The notes: generated from the letters alone by a model not told the origin. Shown: positions 34,921 to 43,681, counted from the stretch's first letter. The stretch: 64,000 bases of DNA from Hymenobacter cellulosivorans (GCF_022919135.1 NZ_CP095049.1:1240001-1304000), one strand, 5' to 3'. Made by a program: numbers and translations.

Positions 34921-36111
34921 ATGCTCAATCGCCGCACGCTCCGCATTAAGGTTATGCAGGCCCTGTACGCTTACCATCAGGCCGTCGGGTCCGATTTTAT
35001 GCTGGCCCAGGACCGCATTGCGGATGCCTTTGCCCCTGACCTGAACGCCCCCGAGGCCCAGGACCGCAAGCTGCTGAAAGGGCAGCAGAAAATGGCTGAG
35101 GCTATTTTCCGGGAGTGGCACAAGGGCGGCTCGGCAGCCGAAGTCGAGAAAATCGACGACAAGGAGGTGAACGACGCCGTAGCCGACGCCATCAGCTTCT
35201 ACCAGAAGGCCAAGGCCAAGGACGGCACGTTCTACGCCGGTCAGATGGTGCACGGCGCCGAAAGCATCCACACCCAGTATCTGCACCTGCTGAACCTGCC
35301 GGATGCCCTGTTGCGCGTGATTGAGGAAGAAAAGCAACGCGAAGCCCGCCGCTTCACGCCCTCCAAGGAAACTCCGCTTGATACCACCCGCTTCGAGGAA
35401 AACCAGGTGATCCAGAAGCTCGTCGGCAACAAGCAGCTTCTTGACCTGACCATTCGGCGCAATGCCCAGTGGACCGGCGAAGACGACATGGAGGCCCTGC
35501 GCAAAGCCTGGCGCAACGAAATCAAGCCCGACGCCGAGTTTCAGAGCTACCTGGCAGCCCCGGCCGGCAACTACGCCGAAGACCAGGAGCTGCTGAAGTA
35601 CCTCTATAAGAACTTCGTGTTTAAGGGCGAGTCTTTGCCGGCATACCTGGAAGAGGACGACCAGAACTGGGAGGAAAACCGCTCGGTGGTGAAAAACCTG
35701 GTGGTCAAAACCCTGAAGATGCTCGACGAGGCCGCCGACGAAAACCTGGAGCTGATGTCCTTGTCGGCCAACTGGGTCGACGACAAAGAGTTTGCCGAGA
35801 CGCTCTACAAGCAGACCCTGGCCGACGACGAGCGGTACGAGAAGCTCATTGCCGAGTCGGTGCAGAACTGGGACGTGGAGCGGGTAGCTTTGACGGACAA
35901 GATTCTGCTGAAAATGGCGCTTTGTGAAATGCACCTTTTCCGCGGTATCCCCGTGAAAGTCACCATCAACGAGTATATCGAAATCAGCAAAATGTACAGC
36001 ACGCCCAAGAGCAAGCAGTTTGTGAACGGTATTCTCGATAAATTGGCCCAGGACTTGACCGCCAGCGGCGCCATCCGCAAGTCGGGCCGCGGCTTGCTCG
36101 ACAACCAGTAA
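34921..36111 (+). CDS. nusB: Transcription antitermination protein NusB (long Bacteroidota form)
   Basis: NusB binds boxA RNA with NusE (S10) and supports rRNA antitermination. The 396-residue product starts MLNRRTLRIKVMQALYAYHQ. The typical NusB helices are at the C-terminus: ERVALTDKILLKMALCEMHL, GIPVKVTINEYIEISKMYST and SKQFVNGILDKLAQDL. The family norm in E. coli is ~140 residues; an extra N-terminal and middle helical region of ~250 residues is normal for this phylum. The ATG at 34921 sits just after the family B repeat; an upstream in-frame start at 34840 would translate the repeat and is unlikely. Confidence 0.94.
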   Translation: MLNRRTLRIKVMQALYAYHQAVGSDFMLAQDRIADAFAPDLNAPEAQDRKLLKGQQKMAEAIFREWHKGGSAAEVEKIDDKEVNDAVADAISFYQKAKAKDGTFYAGQMVHGAESIHTQYLHLLNLPDALLRVIEEEKQREARRFTPSKETPLDTTRFEENQVIQKLVGNKQLLDLTIRRNAQWTGEDDMEALRKAWRNEIKPDAEFQSYLAAPAGNYAEDQELLKYLYKNFVFKGESLPAYLEEDDQNWEENRSVVKNLVVKTLKMLDEAADENLELMSLSANWVDDKEFAETLYKQTLADDERYEKLIAESVQNWDVERVALTDKILLKMALCEMHLFRGIPVKVTINEYIEISKMYSTPKSKQFVNGILDKLAQDLTASGAIRKSGRGLLDNQ

Positions 36112-36209
36112 GCTGGTCGGTAGGGCTGCCAAGCAACCTGAGCTGTGCGCTCTGCGTTGTTGAGTACACATTTTCCATCCATTCTCCCACCTCGCCACTC
36201 CTTTCTGCT

Positions 36210-36524
36210 ATGGGTAGCAAAACCACTACCGGTATTCTGTGCTTCGCGGGCGGTGCCCTCACCGGGGCCGCTGTTGGACTTCTGTTTGCTCCGGAAAAGG
36301 GGCGCGAAACCCGTAGCTGGCTCAGCTACCAGCTCGAAAAGTACCGCGAAGTACTGGCCGACCTCACCGAAAGCCTTGTCACGAGCCGCGGCGAAGTAGG
36401 GCCTGCGTCCAGCGCCAAAACCGAAGGCCAGCGCGTGATTCAGGACGCCAAGAGCAAGGCCGAACAGCTCCTCGGCGACGTCGACCAGCTGATCAACCAA
36501 ATCAACTCGCGCAAAGCCATCTAA
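36210..36524 (+). CDS. YtxH domain protein
   Basis: A 104-residue small envelope protein with one glycine-rich membrane helix (ILCFAGGALTGAAVGLLFAP, residues 9-28) followed by EKGRETR and a helical coiled-coil-like tail, the standard YtxH layout. Relatives respond to general stress in some bacteria, but the function is unclear. It follows nusB by about 100 bases and ends just before a strong terminator. Confidence 0.85.
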   Translation: MGSKTTTGILCFAGGALTGAAVGLLFAPEKGRETRSWLSYQLEKYREVLADLTESLVTSRGEVGPASSAKTEGQRVIQDAKSKAEQLLGDVDQLINQINSRKAI

Positions 36525-36548
36525 CGAAGCCTGCCGATGTTTTTAGCA

Positions 36549-36604
36549 TGTGCTGCTGCGCTGAAGAACGTTTCATCTTCAGCGCAGCAGCACATTTTTA
36601 TTTT
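36549..36604 (+). terminator. Very strong terminator after the YtxH gene
   Basis: A perfect 19-base stem (36549-36567 with 36576-36594) around an 8-base loop, followed by TTTTTATTTTG. Confidence 0.93.
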
Positions 36605-36630
36605 GCCCTTGCCCAGCCGTGTTACCTTTG
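36602..36630 (+). promoter_or_regulatory. Promoter for the isocitrate dehydrogenase gene
   Basis: TTTG (36602-36605), 17 bases, TACCTTTG (36623-36630): an exact -7 element with a slightly short spacer, overlapping the T-run of the preceding terminator. Confidence 0.6.
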
Positions 36631-36736
36631 CGGCCGGAAGGGCTGCATGCAGCCTAGTGAACGAGCCTGTAAGTCGGCAGGCGCTTCACTTTCAGACAAG
36701 TAACCTCAGTACCTCTCCTAAATAGATAGTAGCAGA

Positions 36737-37738
36737 ATGCACACCATCACCCTCATCCCCGGCGACGGCATCGGGCCCGAAATCACGAAGGCAGTTCAGG
36801 ACATTTTCTCGGCCGCTGGCGCCCCCATTCAGTGGGAAGAGCAAAACGCCGGTCAGACGACCTTCGACCAGTCGGGCGAGCTGATCCCGCAGTCCTTGCT
36901 CGACTCGCTGGAGAAAAACCGCGTGGCCCTGAAAGGCCCCATCACGACGCCCGTGGGCAAGGGTTTCCGCAGCATCAACATCACGCTGCGTCAGAAGTAC
37001 GACCTCTACCAGAACGTGCGCCCGGCCAAAACCACCGAGGGCATCGAATCGCGCTACACCGGCGTAAACCTGGTGCTGTTCCGCGAAAACACGGAAGGGC
37101 TATACTCGGGCCTGGAAGTGTACGACGAGCGCCTGGGCATTTCCGACTCGTTTAACCGTATCACGGTGGAAGGCTCGCGCAAAATCTGCCGCGCCGCCTT
37201 CGCCTACGCCGCCAAGCACGGCCGTAAAAAGGTGACCCTGGCCCACAAGGCCAACATCCTCAAAATGGCCGGCAAGCTCATGCTTGACGCCTGCAAGGAA
37301 GCTGCTACCGAGTTTCCGCAAATCGTGTTCGAGGACAAGATCATCGACAACATGTGCATGCAGCTCGTGAATAAGCCCGAGCAATTCGATGTAGTGGTGA
37401 CCACCAACCTGTTTGGCGACATCCTCTCCGACCTCTGCGCCGGCCTCGTAGGCGGCCTGGGCGTGGTTTCGGGCGCCAACATCGGCGACAACATGGCCAT
37501 CTTCGAAGCCGTGCACGGCTCGGCTCCCGACATTGCCGGCCAGGGCAAAGCCAACCCTACCGCTTTGCTGCGCTCGGGCCTGATGATGCTGCACCACCTG
37601 GGTGAGCATGAGCTGGCCGACCGTATCGAAAAGGCCCTGGACGAGACCCTGAAGCACAAAGAGCAGTGCACTGGCGACCTGGGCGGTAAGGCCAGCACCA
37701 GCGAATTTGCTCAGTCTATCATCGCCAAGCTGGCGTAG
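36737..37738 (+). CDS. NAD-dependent isocitrate dehydrogenase-type enzyme (isocitrate/isopropylmalate dehydrogenase family)
   Basis: A 333-residue metal-dependent beta-decarboxylating dehydrogenase. LIPGDGIGPEITKAV opens the fold; RSINITLRQKYDLYQNVRPA and VLFRENTEGLYSGLEV contain the substrate-binding arginines; the metal-binding aspartates lie in VVTTNLFGDILSDLCAGLVG; HGSAPDIAGQGKANPTA is the NAD loop. The sequence resembles bacterial NAD isocitrate dehydrogenases more than LeuB, because the substrate loop reads SINITLR, but homoisocitrate or isopropylmalate activity cannot be excluded without alignment. It has its own promoter and is followed by a family C inverted repeat. Confidence 0.9.
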   Translation: MHTITLIPGDGIGPEITKAVQDIFSAAGAPIQWEEQNAGQTTFDQSGELIPQSLLDSLEKNRVALKGPITTPVGKGFRSINITLRQKYDLYQNVRPAKTTEGIESRYTGVNLVLFRENTEGLYSGLEVYDERLGISDSFNRITVEGSRKICRAAFAYAAKHGRKKVTLAHKANILKMAGKLMLDACKEAATEFPQIVFEDKIIDNMCMQLVNKPEQFDVVVTTNLFGDILSDLCAGLVGGLGVVSGANIGDNMAIFEAVHGSAPDIAGQGKANPTALLRSGLMMLHHLGEHELADRIEKALDETLKHKEQCTGDLGGKASTSEFAQSIIAKLA

Positions 37739-37757
37739 TAGCTGGACATAAGACACC

Positions 37758-37863
37758 AGAACGTCATGCCGAGCGCAGCCGAGGCATCTCGCGTGTTTAC
37801 TTGCAGTAGTAACTGATTAGTATTGCCCGCGAGATGCTTCGACTTCGCTCAGCATGACGTTCT
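37758..37863. repeat. Intergenic inverted repeat, family C
   Basis: Arms 37758-37793 and 37828-37863 are 36-base reverse complements with about four mismatches, containing GTCATGC and GCATCTCGCG. I recognise this as a widely dispersed intergenic repeat in Hymenobacter-like genomes. It lies between the isocitrate dehydrogenase and DUF1573 genes. Confidence 0.9.
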
Positions 37864-37950
37864 TGCTTGCTCGGCATGAGTTCTGATTTTCTCGCAGTTC
37901 GTCTTAACTTTACTTTTCCGACGGCTCCAAATGGCCGCTTTCCTTTTTCT

Positions 37951-38478
37951 ATGAAACGTACTCTGTTTTCTGCTCTGCTGCTTTCTGGCGCCCTGATGTT
38001 TGGTGCCTGCAACAATGATAAGCCCGCCGAAGTAGGCGCGGAAGGCATGAATGCCGCTGCCACCGCCGCTTCCGATGCCGCTAACCCCACGGTCGACAAC
38101 CCCAATGTGGCCAGCGAAACCGAAGCTCCCAACCCCAATGCCCCAGTGATGACCTTCACCGAATCGGAGTTCAACTTCGGTGACATCAAAGCCGGCGACG
38201 TGGTAAAGCACACGTTCGAGTTTACCAACACCGGCAAGTCGCCGCTGCTGATTGAGAATGCTACGGCTTCCTGCGGCTGCACTACCCCCAACTGGACCAA
38301 GGACCCCATTGCGCCCGGCGGAAAAGGCACCATCGACGTGCAGTTTGACAGCCATGGCAAAGCGGGTCTTCAAAATAAAGAGGTAGCGGTACGGGCCAAC
38401 ACCCAGCCCAACATCACCCAGATTGCCATCCGCGCCAACATTCTGCCCGCTAGCACCGAAGGCCCAGTAAAGCAATAA
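37951..38478 (+). CDS. DUF1573 domain lipoprotein
   Basis: A 175-residue exported lipoprotein. The ATG at 37951 gives a signal peptide ending LMFGAC (Cys19). Residues about 25-60 are an Ala/Asn/Pro-rich linker. The rest is a DUF1573 immunoglobulin-like fold: FTESEFNFGDIKAGDVVKHT, FTNTGKSPLLIENATASCGC and IAPGGKGTIDVQFDSHGK, the TASCGCT motif being a hallmark. An upstream in-frame start at 37867 would overlap the family C repeat and bury the signal. Role unknown, likely at the outer membrane or periplasm. Confidence 0.9.
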   Translation: MKRTLFSALLLSGALMFGACNNDKPAEVGAEGMNAAATAASDAANPTVDNPNVASETEAPNPNAPVMTFTESEFNFGDIKAGDVVKHTFEFTNTGKSPLLIENATASCGCTTPNWTKDPIAPGGKGTIDVQFDSHGKAGLQNKEVAVRANTQPNITQIAIRANILPASTEGPVKQ

Positions 38479-38510
38479 CCGGCTTCGCCACCCGGAAGGA
38501 TTACCCCGTA

Positions 38511-38598
38511 CTGTCATCCTGAGCCTGCGAAGGACCTTATCACGTTGAAGCAAGTCGTTCAACCGATATAGGGTCCTTCGCTTTGCTCAGGATGACAG
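38511..38598. repeat. Intergenic inverted repeat, family D
   Basis: Arms 38511-38536 and 38572-38598 (CTGTCATCCTGAGC and GCGAAGGACC) are reverse complements except for a short 2-3 base difference in the middle. It fills the gap between the DUF1573 and yajC genes and resembles another dispersed repeat common in Bacteroidota. Confidence 0.88.
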
Positions 38599-38623
38599 AT
38601 GTTTTTACCGCTTTTACTTTCCT

Positions 38624-38956
38624 ATGCTGACCACGCTTCTTCTCCAGACTCAAACCAGTGAAGGCCTGACGTCCCTGGTGTTTCCAGTCCTGATTGCCAT
38701 TGTCGTTTACTTTTTCATGATCCGGCCCCAGCAGCGCCGCTCGTCCGAGGCCAAGAAGTTCCGGGAGTCGCTGGTGAAAGGTGCCAACGTAGTAACCATC
38801 GGTGGTTTGCACGGCAAGGTGCTGGAAGTGCATGAAGAGTCGGTAATCATCGAGGTCGACAAAGGGGTGCGCCTTAAGTTTGATCGTACAGCTATTTCCC
38901 GCGAAGTAGCCCCCAAGAATGCCCCGGCCGCTCCGGTGACTTCTGAAAATGCCTAA
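38624..38956 (+). CDS. yajC: Preprotein translocase subunit YajC
   Basis: A 110-residue inner-membrane accessory of the SecDF-YajC complex. One membrane helix lies at residues 15-35 (LTSLVFPVLIAIVVYFFMIR), then the signature RPQQRR, KGANVVTIGGLHGKV and VDKGVRLKFDRTAISRE. The C-terminus is Ala/Pro-rich, as is usual. It starts 13 bases upstream of the gap before the YbbR-like gene and is probably co-transcribed with it and coaE. Confidence 0.95.
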   Translation: MLTTLLLQTQTSEGLTSLVFPVLIAIVVYFFMIRPQQRRSSEAKKFRESLVKGANVVTIGGLHGKVLEVHEESVIIEVDKGVRLKFDRTAISREVAPKNAPAAPVTSENA

Positions 38957-38968
38957 CTCCTAGCCGCT

Positions 38969-39928
38969 ATGCCGCTTACCCGCGCTTTTCGTCTGGCCCG
39001 CTGGTTTACCAGCCCATTTTTTGGGCAGGAGCGGAGCTATTGGCGCGCGGTAACGGCCTGCTTTCTGGCGGCTTCCACGTTCTGGCTGCTCAATGCGCTG
39101 AACAAGACCTACACCACGCGCATCACCTACCCGCTGCAGTGGGCGTATGATGAGCAGCGCTACATTCCGGTGAAGCCCCTGCCCACGGAAGTAGCCGTCA
39201 ATGTGACGGGGCGGGGCTGGAAGCTGCTGCGCAAAAACCTGCTGCTCGATGTGCGCCCCGCCGAGGTGCGACTGATGCGGTTGCCGGCCACACGCTTCGT
39301 CACGGGCCAGTCGCTCCGGCCTGCGCTGCAGGCGGCCATGGAAGGGCTACAGTTCAACTATGTGCTGGCCGATACGCTCTGGGTGGAATTTGACCGACTC
39401 GTGACGCGGCGGCTGCCCTTGGCCTTGAGCCCCAAGGCCGACGGCTCAGCTTTACCGTACGCGGCCGTTTTTACGCCCGAAAGCGTGGCGTTTCACGGGC
39501 CGGCCCGCACCGTCAATAGCCTGGCCAGCCCGTATCCGGTGCATTTGCCCCAGGCTCCGGCCGGCAGCAGTGAGGGCGCCATCATCGTACCCATTGGCGG
39601 GCCCGATTTGGTGCAGGCCCAGGTGCAGGAAGTAAAAGTGCGTCTGCAGCCCCGGCCCCTGATTTCTTTCCCACTGTCTGTAGTGCCCGAACTGCGCGAC
39701 TTTCCTAAAGGCCAGCAGTTTACGTTGCGCCCGGCCACGGTGCAGGTACAGGTGCAGTGCTTTCCCGAAGACTCGGCCCGCCTCGACCGAACCCAGGTCC
39801 ACGTGCTGCTGCACTACGGCCAGTTTCATTCCCCCGATTCCACGCTCCAGCCCGTCTTGTCGCACGCCCCAACCCTGGCCCGCGGTGTGCGCGTGCTGAC
39901 GCCTGTGGTGCGGGTTTCACAGCGGTGA
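38969..39928 (+). CDS. YbbR-like domain membrane protein
   Basis: A 319-residue protein with an N-terminal membrane segment (about residues 30-48) followed by beta-rich YbbR-like repeats (YIPVKPLPTEVAVNVTGRGW; PESVAFHGPARTVNSLASPY). In Firmicutes YbbR (CdaR) regulates the diadenylate cyclase CdaA, but Bacteroidota members typically sit, as here, between yajC and coaE, with no cyclase near. The last codon TGA lies in the left arm of a family B repeat. Confidence 0.82.
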   Translation: MPLTRAFRLARWFTSPFFGQERSYWRAVTACFLAASTFWLLNALNKTYTTRITYPLQWAYDEQRYIPVKPLPTEVAVNVTGRGWKLLRKNLLLDVRPAEVRLMRLPATRFVTGQSLRPALQAAMEGLQFNYVLADTLWVEFDRLVTRRLPLALSPKADGSALPYAAVFTPESVAFHGPARTVNSLASPYPVHLPQAPAGSSEGAIIVPIGGPDLVQAQVQEVKVRLQPRPLISFPLSVVPELRDFPKGQQFTLRPATVQVQVQCFPEDSARLDRTQVHVLLHYGQFHSPDSTLQPVLSHAPTLARGVRVLTPVVRVSQR

Positions 39929-40009
39929 GATGGTGAACTAGTGAGTTGTTGTTTTGTCGGCGCCACTTGCGCGGATTGAACGGAAAACTCACCATCTCAC
40001 CATCTCACC
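39924..40009. repeat. Intergenic inverted repeat, family B copy 2
   Basis: Arms 39924-39947 and 39986-40009 match in 21 of 24 positions and use the same GGTGAGATGGTGA unit as copy 1. The left arm contains the stop codon of the YbbR-like gene; the right arm ends 17 bases before coaE. Confidence 0.88.
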
Positions 40010-40026
40010 ATCTCACTACTTCACAG

Positions 40027-40623
40027 ATGCTTCGAATTGGAATAACGGGCGGAATTGGATCAGGCAAGAGCGTGGCGTGCCGGCTGTTTGCGGTACTGGG
40101 CGTGCCCGTGTACGACGCCGACTCCCGCGCCAAGTGGGTGATGGCAAATGATGCTGTGCTGCGGGAGGCGTTGATAGCCGCGTTTGGCAACGAAGCGTTT
40201 GAGGCCAGCGGGCAACCCAACCGGACCTATCTGGCCCAGGTGGTATTCAAGGACCCCGAGCAGCTGGCCCGCCTCAACGGCCTGGTGCACCCGCGCGTGG
40301 GCCACGACTTCGAGCAGTGGGCCCAGACCCAGCAGGCCGCCGGAGCCGTTTATATTCTGAAGGAAGCCGCCCTGCTCTACGAGTCGGGCTCCTACCAGCA
40401 GCTCGACAAGATTATCACCGTATTCGCGCCCCAGCCTGTGCGCCAGGCCCGCGTGTTGCGCCGCGACCCACACCGCACCCCCGACGACATTCTGGCCATC
40501 ATCGGTAAGCAGATGAGCGAGGAAGAAAAGCTCAGCCGCGCCGATTACGTGCTCCACAACGACGACGAACACCTGCTCATCCCGCAAGTGCTGGAGCTGG
40601 ACCGGCAGTTTCGGCAAGCATAG
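40027..40623 (+). CDS. coaE: Dephospho-CoA kinase
   Basis: CoaE phosphorylates dephospho-CoA, the last step of coenzyme A synthesis. The 198-residue product starts MLRIGITGGIGSGKSVACRL with the P-loop GGIGSGKS (residues 8-15), then VPVYDADSRAKWVM, VHPRVGHDFEQW and KEAALLYESGSY, with RVLRRDPHRTPDDILAIIGKQ in the lid and adenine region. The ATG at 40027 follows the family B repeat. With panC and panD at the start of the window, three coenzyme A genes are present, though not in one operon. Confidence 0.95.
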   Translation: MLRIGITGGIGSGKSVACRLFAVLGVPVYDADSRAKWVMANDAVLREALIAAFGNEAFEASGQPNRTYLAQVVFKDPEQLARLNGLVHPRVGHDFEQWAQTQQAAGAVYILKEAALLYESGSYQQLDKIITVFAPQPVRQARVLRRDPHRTPDDILAIIGKQMSEEEKLSRADYVLHNDDEHLLIPQVLELDRQFRQA

Positions 40624-40639
40624 AAAACCTGTGTTATTG

Positions 40640-40790
40640 CGAGGCGGAAGCCGAAGCCATCCGTCTTCTGAACTGTGCGAAATGTTCTTACCAGAAAGCC
40701 CCTTTCTACAGCGTGTAGAAAGGGGCTTTCTGGTAAAAGGTCAGGTTGTGCTGCGCAGAGGACGGATTGATGGCGATTGATGCGCAAGGA
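40640..40790. repeat. Long compound repeat element, family E copy 1
   Basis: A perfect 22-base hairpin (40688-40709 with 40715-40736) lies inside outer arms related to GAAGCCATCCGTC and GACGGATTGATGGC. A second copy lies at 49798-49952: shared blocks include TGCGAGG, CCATCCGTC, TCTGAA, GGCTTTCTGGTAAAAGGTC and CGCAAGGAC. Confidence 0.85.
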
Positions 40791-40800
40791 CGCAGTTTTT

Positions 40801-40818
40801 CAACTCACCATTTCACTA
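40801..40818. repeat. Solo right arm of the family B repeat
   Basis: CAACTCACCATTTCACTA-type sequence identical in style to the right arms of the family B repeats, without a partner. It directly follows the family E element and covers the stop codon of the convergent acetyltransferase gene. Confidence 0.65.
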
Positions 40819-41985
40819 CTTAATAATTGGGCAGCGCTCAAACGGTCGGGTTTCGTCAAAGAGCTTGCGGTAGGTGACGTGGGTTTTGTGGATGCGGGCC
40901 CCGATGGAGCGAGTAACGGCCAGCATGCGGGGGTTAAAGTCGCCAATCCAGTTCATCTCACAATCAGTGTAGCCCGACTCCAGGAACTTGGCCCGGGCGT
41001 GCTCCATCAAGGCTGATTCGACCTTTTTACCTTGCCAGGCGGGTACCACCCCGAAGATGACGCCGAACATCTTTTTATTGGAGCGCTGGTCATATTTGCG
41101 CTTTTGCCAGAGAAAGCGCAGCTTGTCCCAGAGGTTGAAACGGGCCCCGATGTGCTTGAAAATCTGGTTGAGCTCGGGCAAGCTGACGAAAAAGGCAATG
41201 GGCTCCTCGTTATGGTAGGCAAACCACAACAGGCGCTCATCGGCCACAGGCTTCATCTCCTTGACCAGGCTACGGGCTTTTTCTAGGGACATGCCGGTTA
41301 CGCCACTGTGGTTGGCCCAGGCCAGGTTATACACGTGCTGAAAGTCGCGGGCCAGCTTTTCGGCGTCGCTCTTATCGGCATGGCGGAAGCTGAACTCAGG
41401 TTGCGCCGCATAGTGCTCCACCGCCCGATGAAAGGCCTCATGCAGGGGCATCGCAACGTCCCGGTAGCAGGTATACTGCTTGAAATACACCTGGAAGCCG
41501 TAGGTTTCGAACAACTGCTGATAGTACGGCGGATGGTAGAACATGCCGTAGTTGGGCTCGGTAAAGCCCGCTACCAGCAGGCCCCAGAACCGGTCCCGCT
41601 CCCCAAAGTTGATGGGGCCGTCCATGGCCTGCATGCCGCGCTGGGCCAGCCAGGCCTTGCCCGCGTCGAAGAGCGTGTTGGCCGCCGCCTGGTCATGGAT
41701 GCACTCGAAGAAGCCCAGGCCACCGGTGGGTAAGCTAGGGTCGGTGTGGGCGGTATTTTGGTTGATGAAGGCCGCAATCCGGCCAATAACCTCACCGCCC
41801 GCGTTGGTCAGAATCCAGCGGATAGCTTCGCCGTGCTGAAAGTTGCTGTTCTTTTTGGGGTCAAAAACAGCTTCTATTTCGTGGTCGAGGGGCGAAATCC
41901 AGTTGGGCTGGTCCTGGTAGAGGCGGGGCGGCAGGTCCAGGAATTGCCGGACCCGCTGGGCATCGTTGACTTCGAGTAAGGGCAT
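40816..41985 (-). CDS. GNAT-like N-acetyltransferase domain protein (YghO-like)
   Basis: A 389-residue protein resembling E. coli YghO and related double-GNAT-like proteins. The N-terminal part has YQDQPNWISPLDHEIEAVFD and GRIAAFINQNTA; the central part GFTEPNYGMFYHPPYYQQLF and GFQVYFKQYTCYRDV; the C-terminal half MFGVIFGVVPAWQGKKVESA resembles the GNAT motif A region, followed by EMNWIGDFNPRMLAVTRSIGA. No acceptor is known for the family. The stop codon lies in a solo family B repeat arm. It has no obvious operon partner. Confidence 0.8.
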   Translation of the reverse strand: MPLLEVNDAQRVRQFLDLPPRLYQDQPNWISPLDHEIEAVFDPKKNSNFQHGEAIRWILTNAGGEVIGRIAAFINQNTAHTDPSLPTGGLGFFECIHDQAAANTLFDAGKAWLAQRGMQAMDGPINFGERDRFWGLLVAGFTEPNYGMFYHPPYYQQLFETYGFQVYFKQYTCYRDVAMPLHEAFHRAVEHYAAQPEFSFRHADKSDAEKLARDFQHVYNLAWANHSGVTGMSLEKARSLVKEMKPVADERLLWFAYHNEEPIAFFVSLPELNQIFKHIGARFNLWDKLRFLWQKRKYDQRSNKKMFGVIFGVVPAWQGKKVESALMEHARAKFLESGYTDCEMNWIGDFNPRMLAVTRSIGARIHKTHVTYRKLFDETRPFERCPIIK

Positions 41986-42062
41986 TTAGCAGCGAAAAGC
42001 GAAGGTTGACTTAACGGGTGAAACAGGGCCCGTGGGCAACGAAGGAACAAGAGAAAGACGGT

Positions 42063-43681
42063 TTAGGGCCGCCGGAAAACGGACAGAATTTTCACCCCGT
42101 TCACCCGGATGCAATACACTTCCGGACCGTAGCTGGCCGGATAAGGTCCCGGATGCCAGCGGTAGGTGGTCAGGAAATAACGCGCCTGATTGGCGGACGT
42201 CAGCACCAGCCGGGCCCGCTCGGCTGGGGGCAAAAGTAAGTGGTTGTTGTGAAGCAGCAGTGCGGCCCGGGCATCGGTAGCAACGAGGACCTGGGCGCTC
42301 CGGTCGTGGGTTAGAATCCACTCCAATCCTTGCCGGCCCGAAAGGCCCCAGTAGTCGCGCTCAAACAGCCGCTCGGCTACCGGGCCTGGCAGCAGGCTGA
42401 AGTATACGTTTTGGTAAGGATGGTCCCGGATGATGCGGTAGCCGGAATGCAGCATACCTGCGGCCAGCAACCCCAGCAGCCCCGTAGCCAGCCCACGACT
42501 TACCGACCGGCGCGAAAGTCGCAGCTGGCGGGCCGCTTGCACGCCCCGCAACGCTAGTAGCAGGAAGGCCGGGTAAATGAAATACAGATGGCGCCAGCCG
42601 TCGTAAATGACAGAGTGCAGCAGCACAATAGCCCCAGCGGCGCAAAAAACCAGACGGCAAATAGCAAATCCTGGCGGCCGGTGCGGGTGCGCAGCCACGC
42701 CCGGGGCTGCCGGCCCGCCGCACCCACCAAAGACGCTACACCTGCACCAAATAGCAACGAGTAAGCCACTGGTGTCGTGAGCAGCAGCCAGACCGGAGCG
42801 TAGTGCCAAGGCAGGCTACGCACCGAAATCTGCTGACCCCAGTACTGCACCAGCATATCGGAACGGTAGCGGCTGAAGCTTTGAAATGCGGCCAGAAAAT
42901 GCTCGACAGGCTGTTCCCACAGATAAGGCCAGCCCGCTACCACAACTGCCGCCGTAACGGGCAGGTAGAGTAGCAGGGCCAGCCGCAGCGGCCGCCGGAT
43001 GGCGGGCCGGTACCACATTTCCAGCCCGGCAAAAAAGAGCGTGAAACCCAGCAGCAATACGCCCATCGTGCGCACGTCCACAGCCGCGCCGGTAGCCAGG
43101 GCGTGGAGCAGCGCCCCGCGCCCCGACGGCCGCCGTAGCAGCCGGGTCAGAGTATAAATACCAGCGGTGAAAAAAGCCAGGAAAACCAGGTCCTTGTAGT
43201 TGTAAAAGGCCTCGGCAAACATCCTGGGGGAGGTTATCAGCAAGGTGGCCCCGAGCAGGCCCAGCGCCCAGCTGCGGAAGCGCAGGGTGCCCAGACGGTA
43301 CAAGGCATAGGTGCCGGCCACCACCGTTAGAAACGTAACTAAGTGCCGCAGAAAGTACACGTCGCGCGGGTCTTCGGCGCCCACCACCTTTTCCAGCACG
43401 GTCAGCGGCATCTGAAAAACGACGCCGTGGTCCACATCCTCATTCTGGCTCATGTCGGGAATAGCGGCAAAGCTTTCCTGCTGCCGGGCCAGCTCGGGAG
43501 CTAGGCGCAGGGCTACATACTTCACGCTGATGATGCCATTGAGCCGGTCGAGCTGCTCATCCCACGACAGGCCATAGTCGCGGTGCAGCAGGATGCCCAG
43601 CAGCGTCAGGAGCGCGAAAAAGCCCAGGACCAGGGGCCGGCGCAGCGAATCGGGCAGAAGGGGAGTGGGCCGCAGCAACAA
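42063..43681 (-). pseudogene. GT-C membrane glycosyltransferase-like protein with an apparent 1-base frameshift
   Basis: Read through one correction, this encodes about 539 residues with ten or more membrane helices. The first external loop has the acidic motif HRDYGLSWDEQLDRLNG typical of GT-C (dolichyl-phosphate-sugar using) enzymes. The frame breaks at 42632-42635, a run of four G on the coding strand: the upstream frame ends with an unlikely cysteine-rich tail, whereas one extra G joins FFAPLG to AIVLLHSVIYDGWRHLYFIY, which continues to 42063. A TTG start at 43681 is favoured, 37 bases after a near-consensus -7 element (TACCTTTC, 43725-43718), because longer frames run into the divergent gene. 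Sugar and acceptor unknown. Confidence 0.7.

Noticed and set aside
34903..36198. A 431-codon open frame antisense to nusB
   Set aside because: Long antisense frames are expected in GC-rich genes with strong codon bias; the nusB strand encodes a clear family match with proper helices and the antisense product is low-complexity without homology cues.
40545..40787. A minus-strand frame encoding LLPESPF and TDGF, similar to one at 49619-49954
   Set aside because: The similarity is caused by the shared family E repeat under both frames, not by a protein family.
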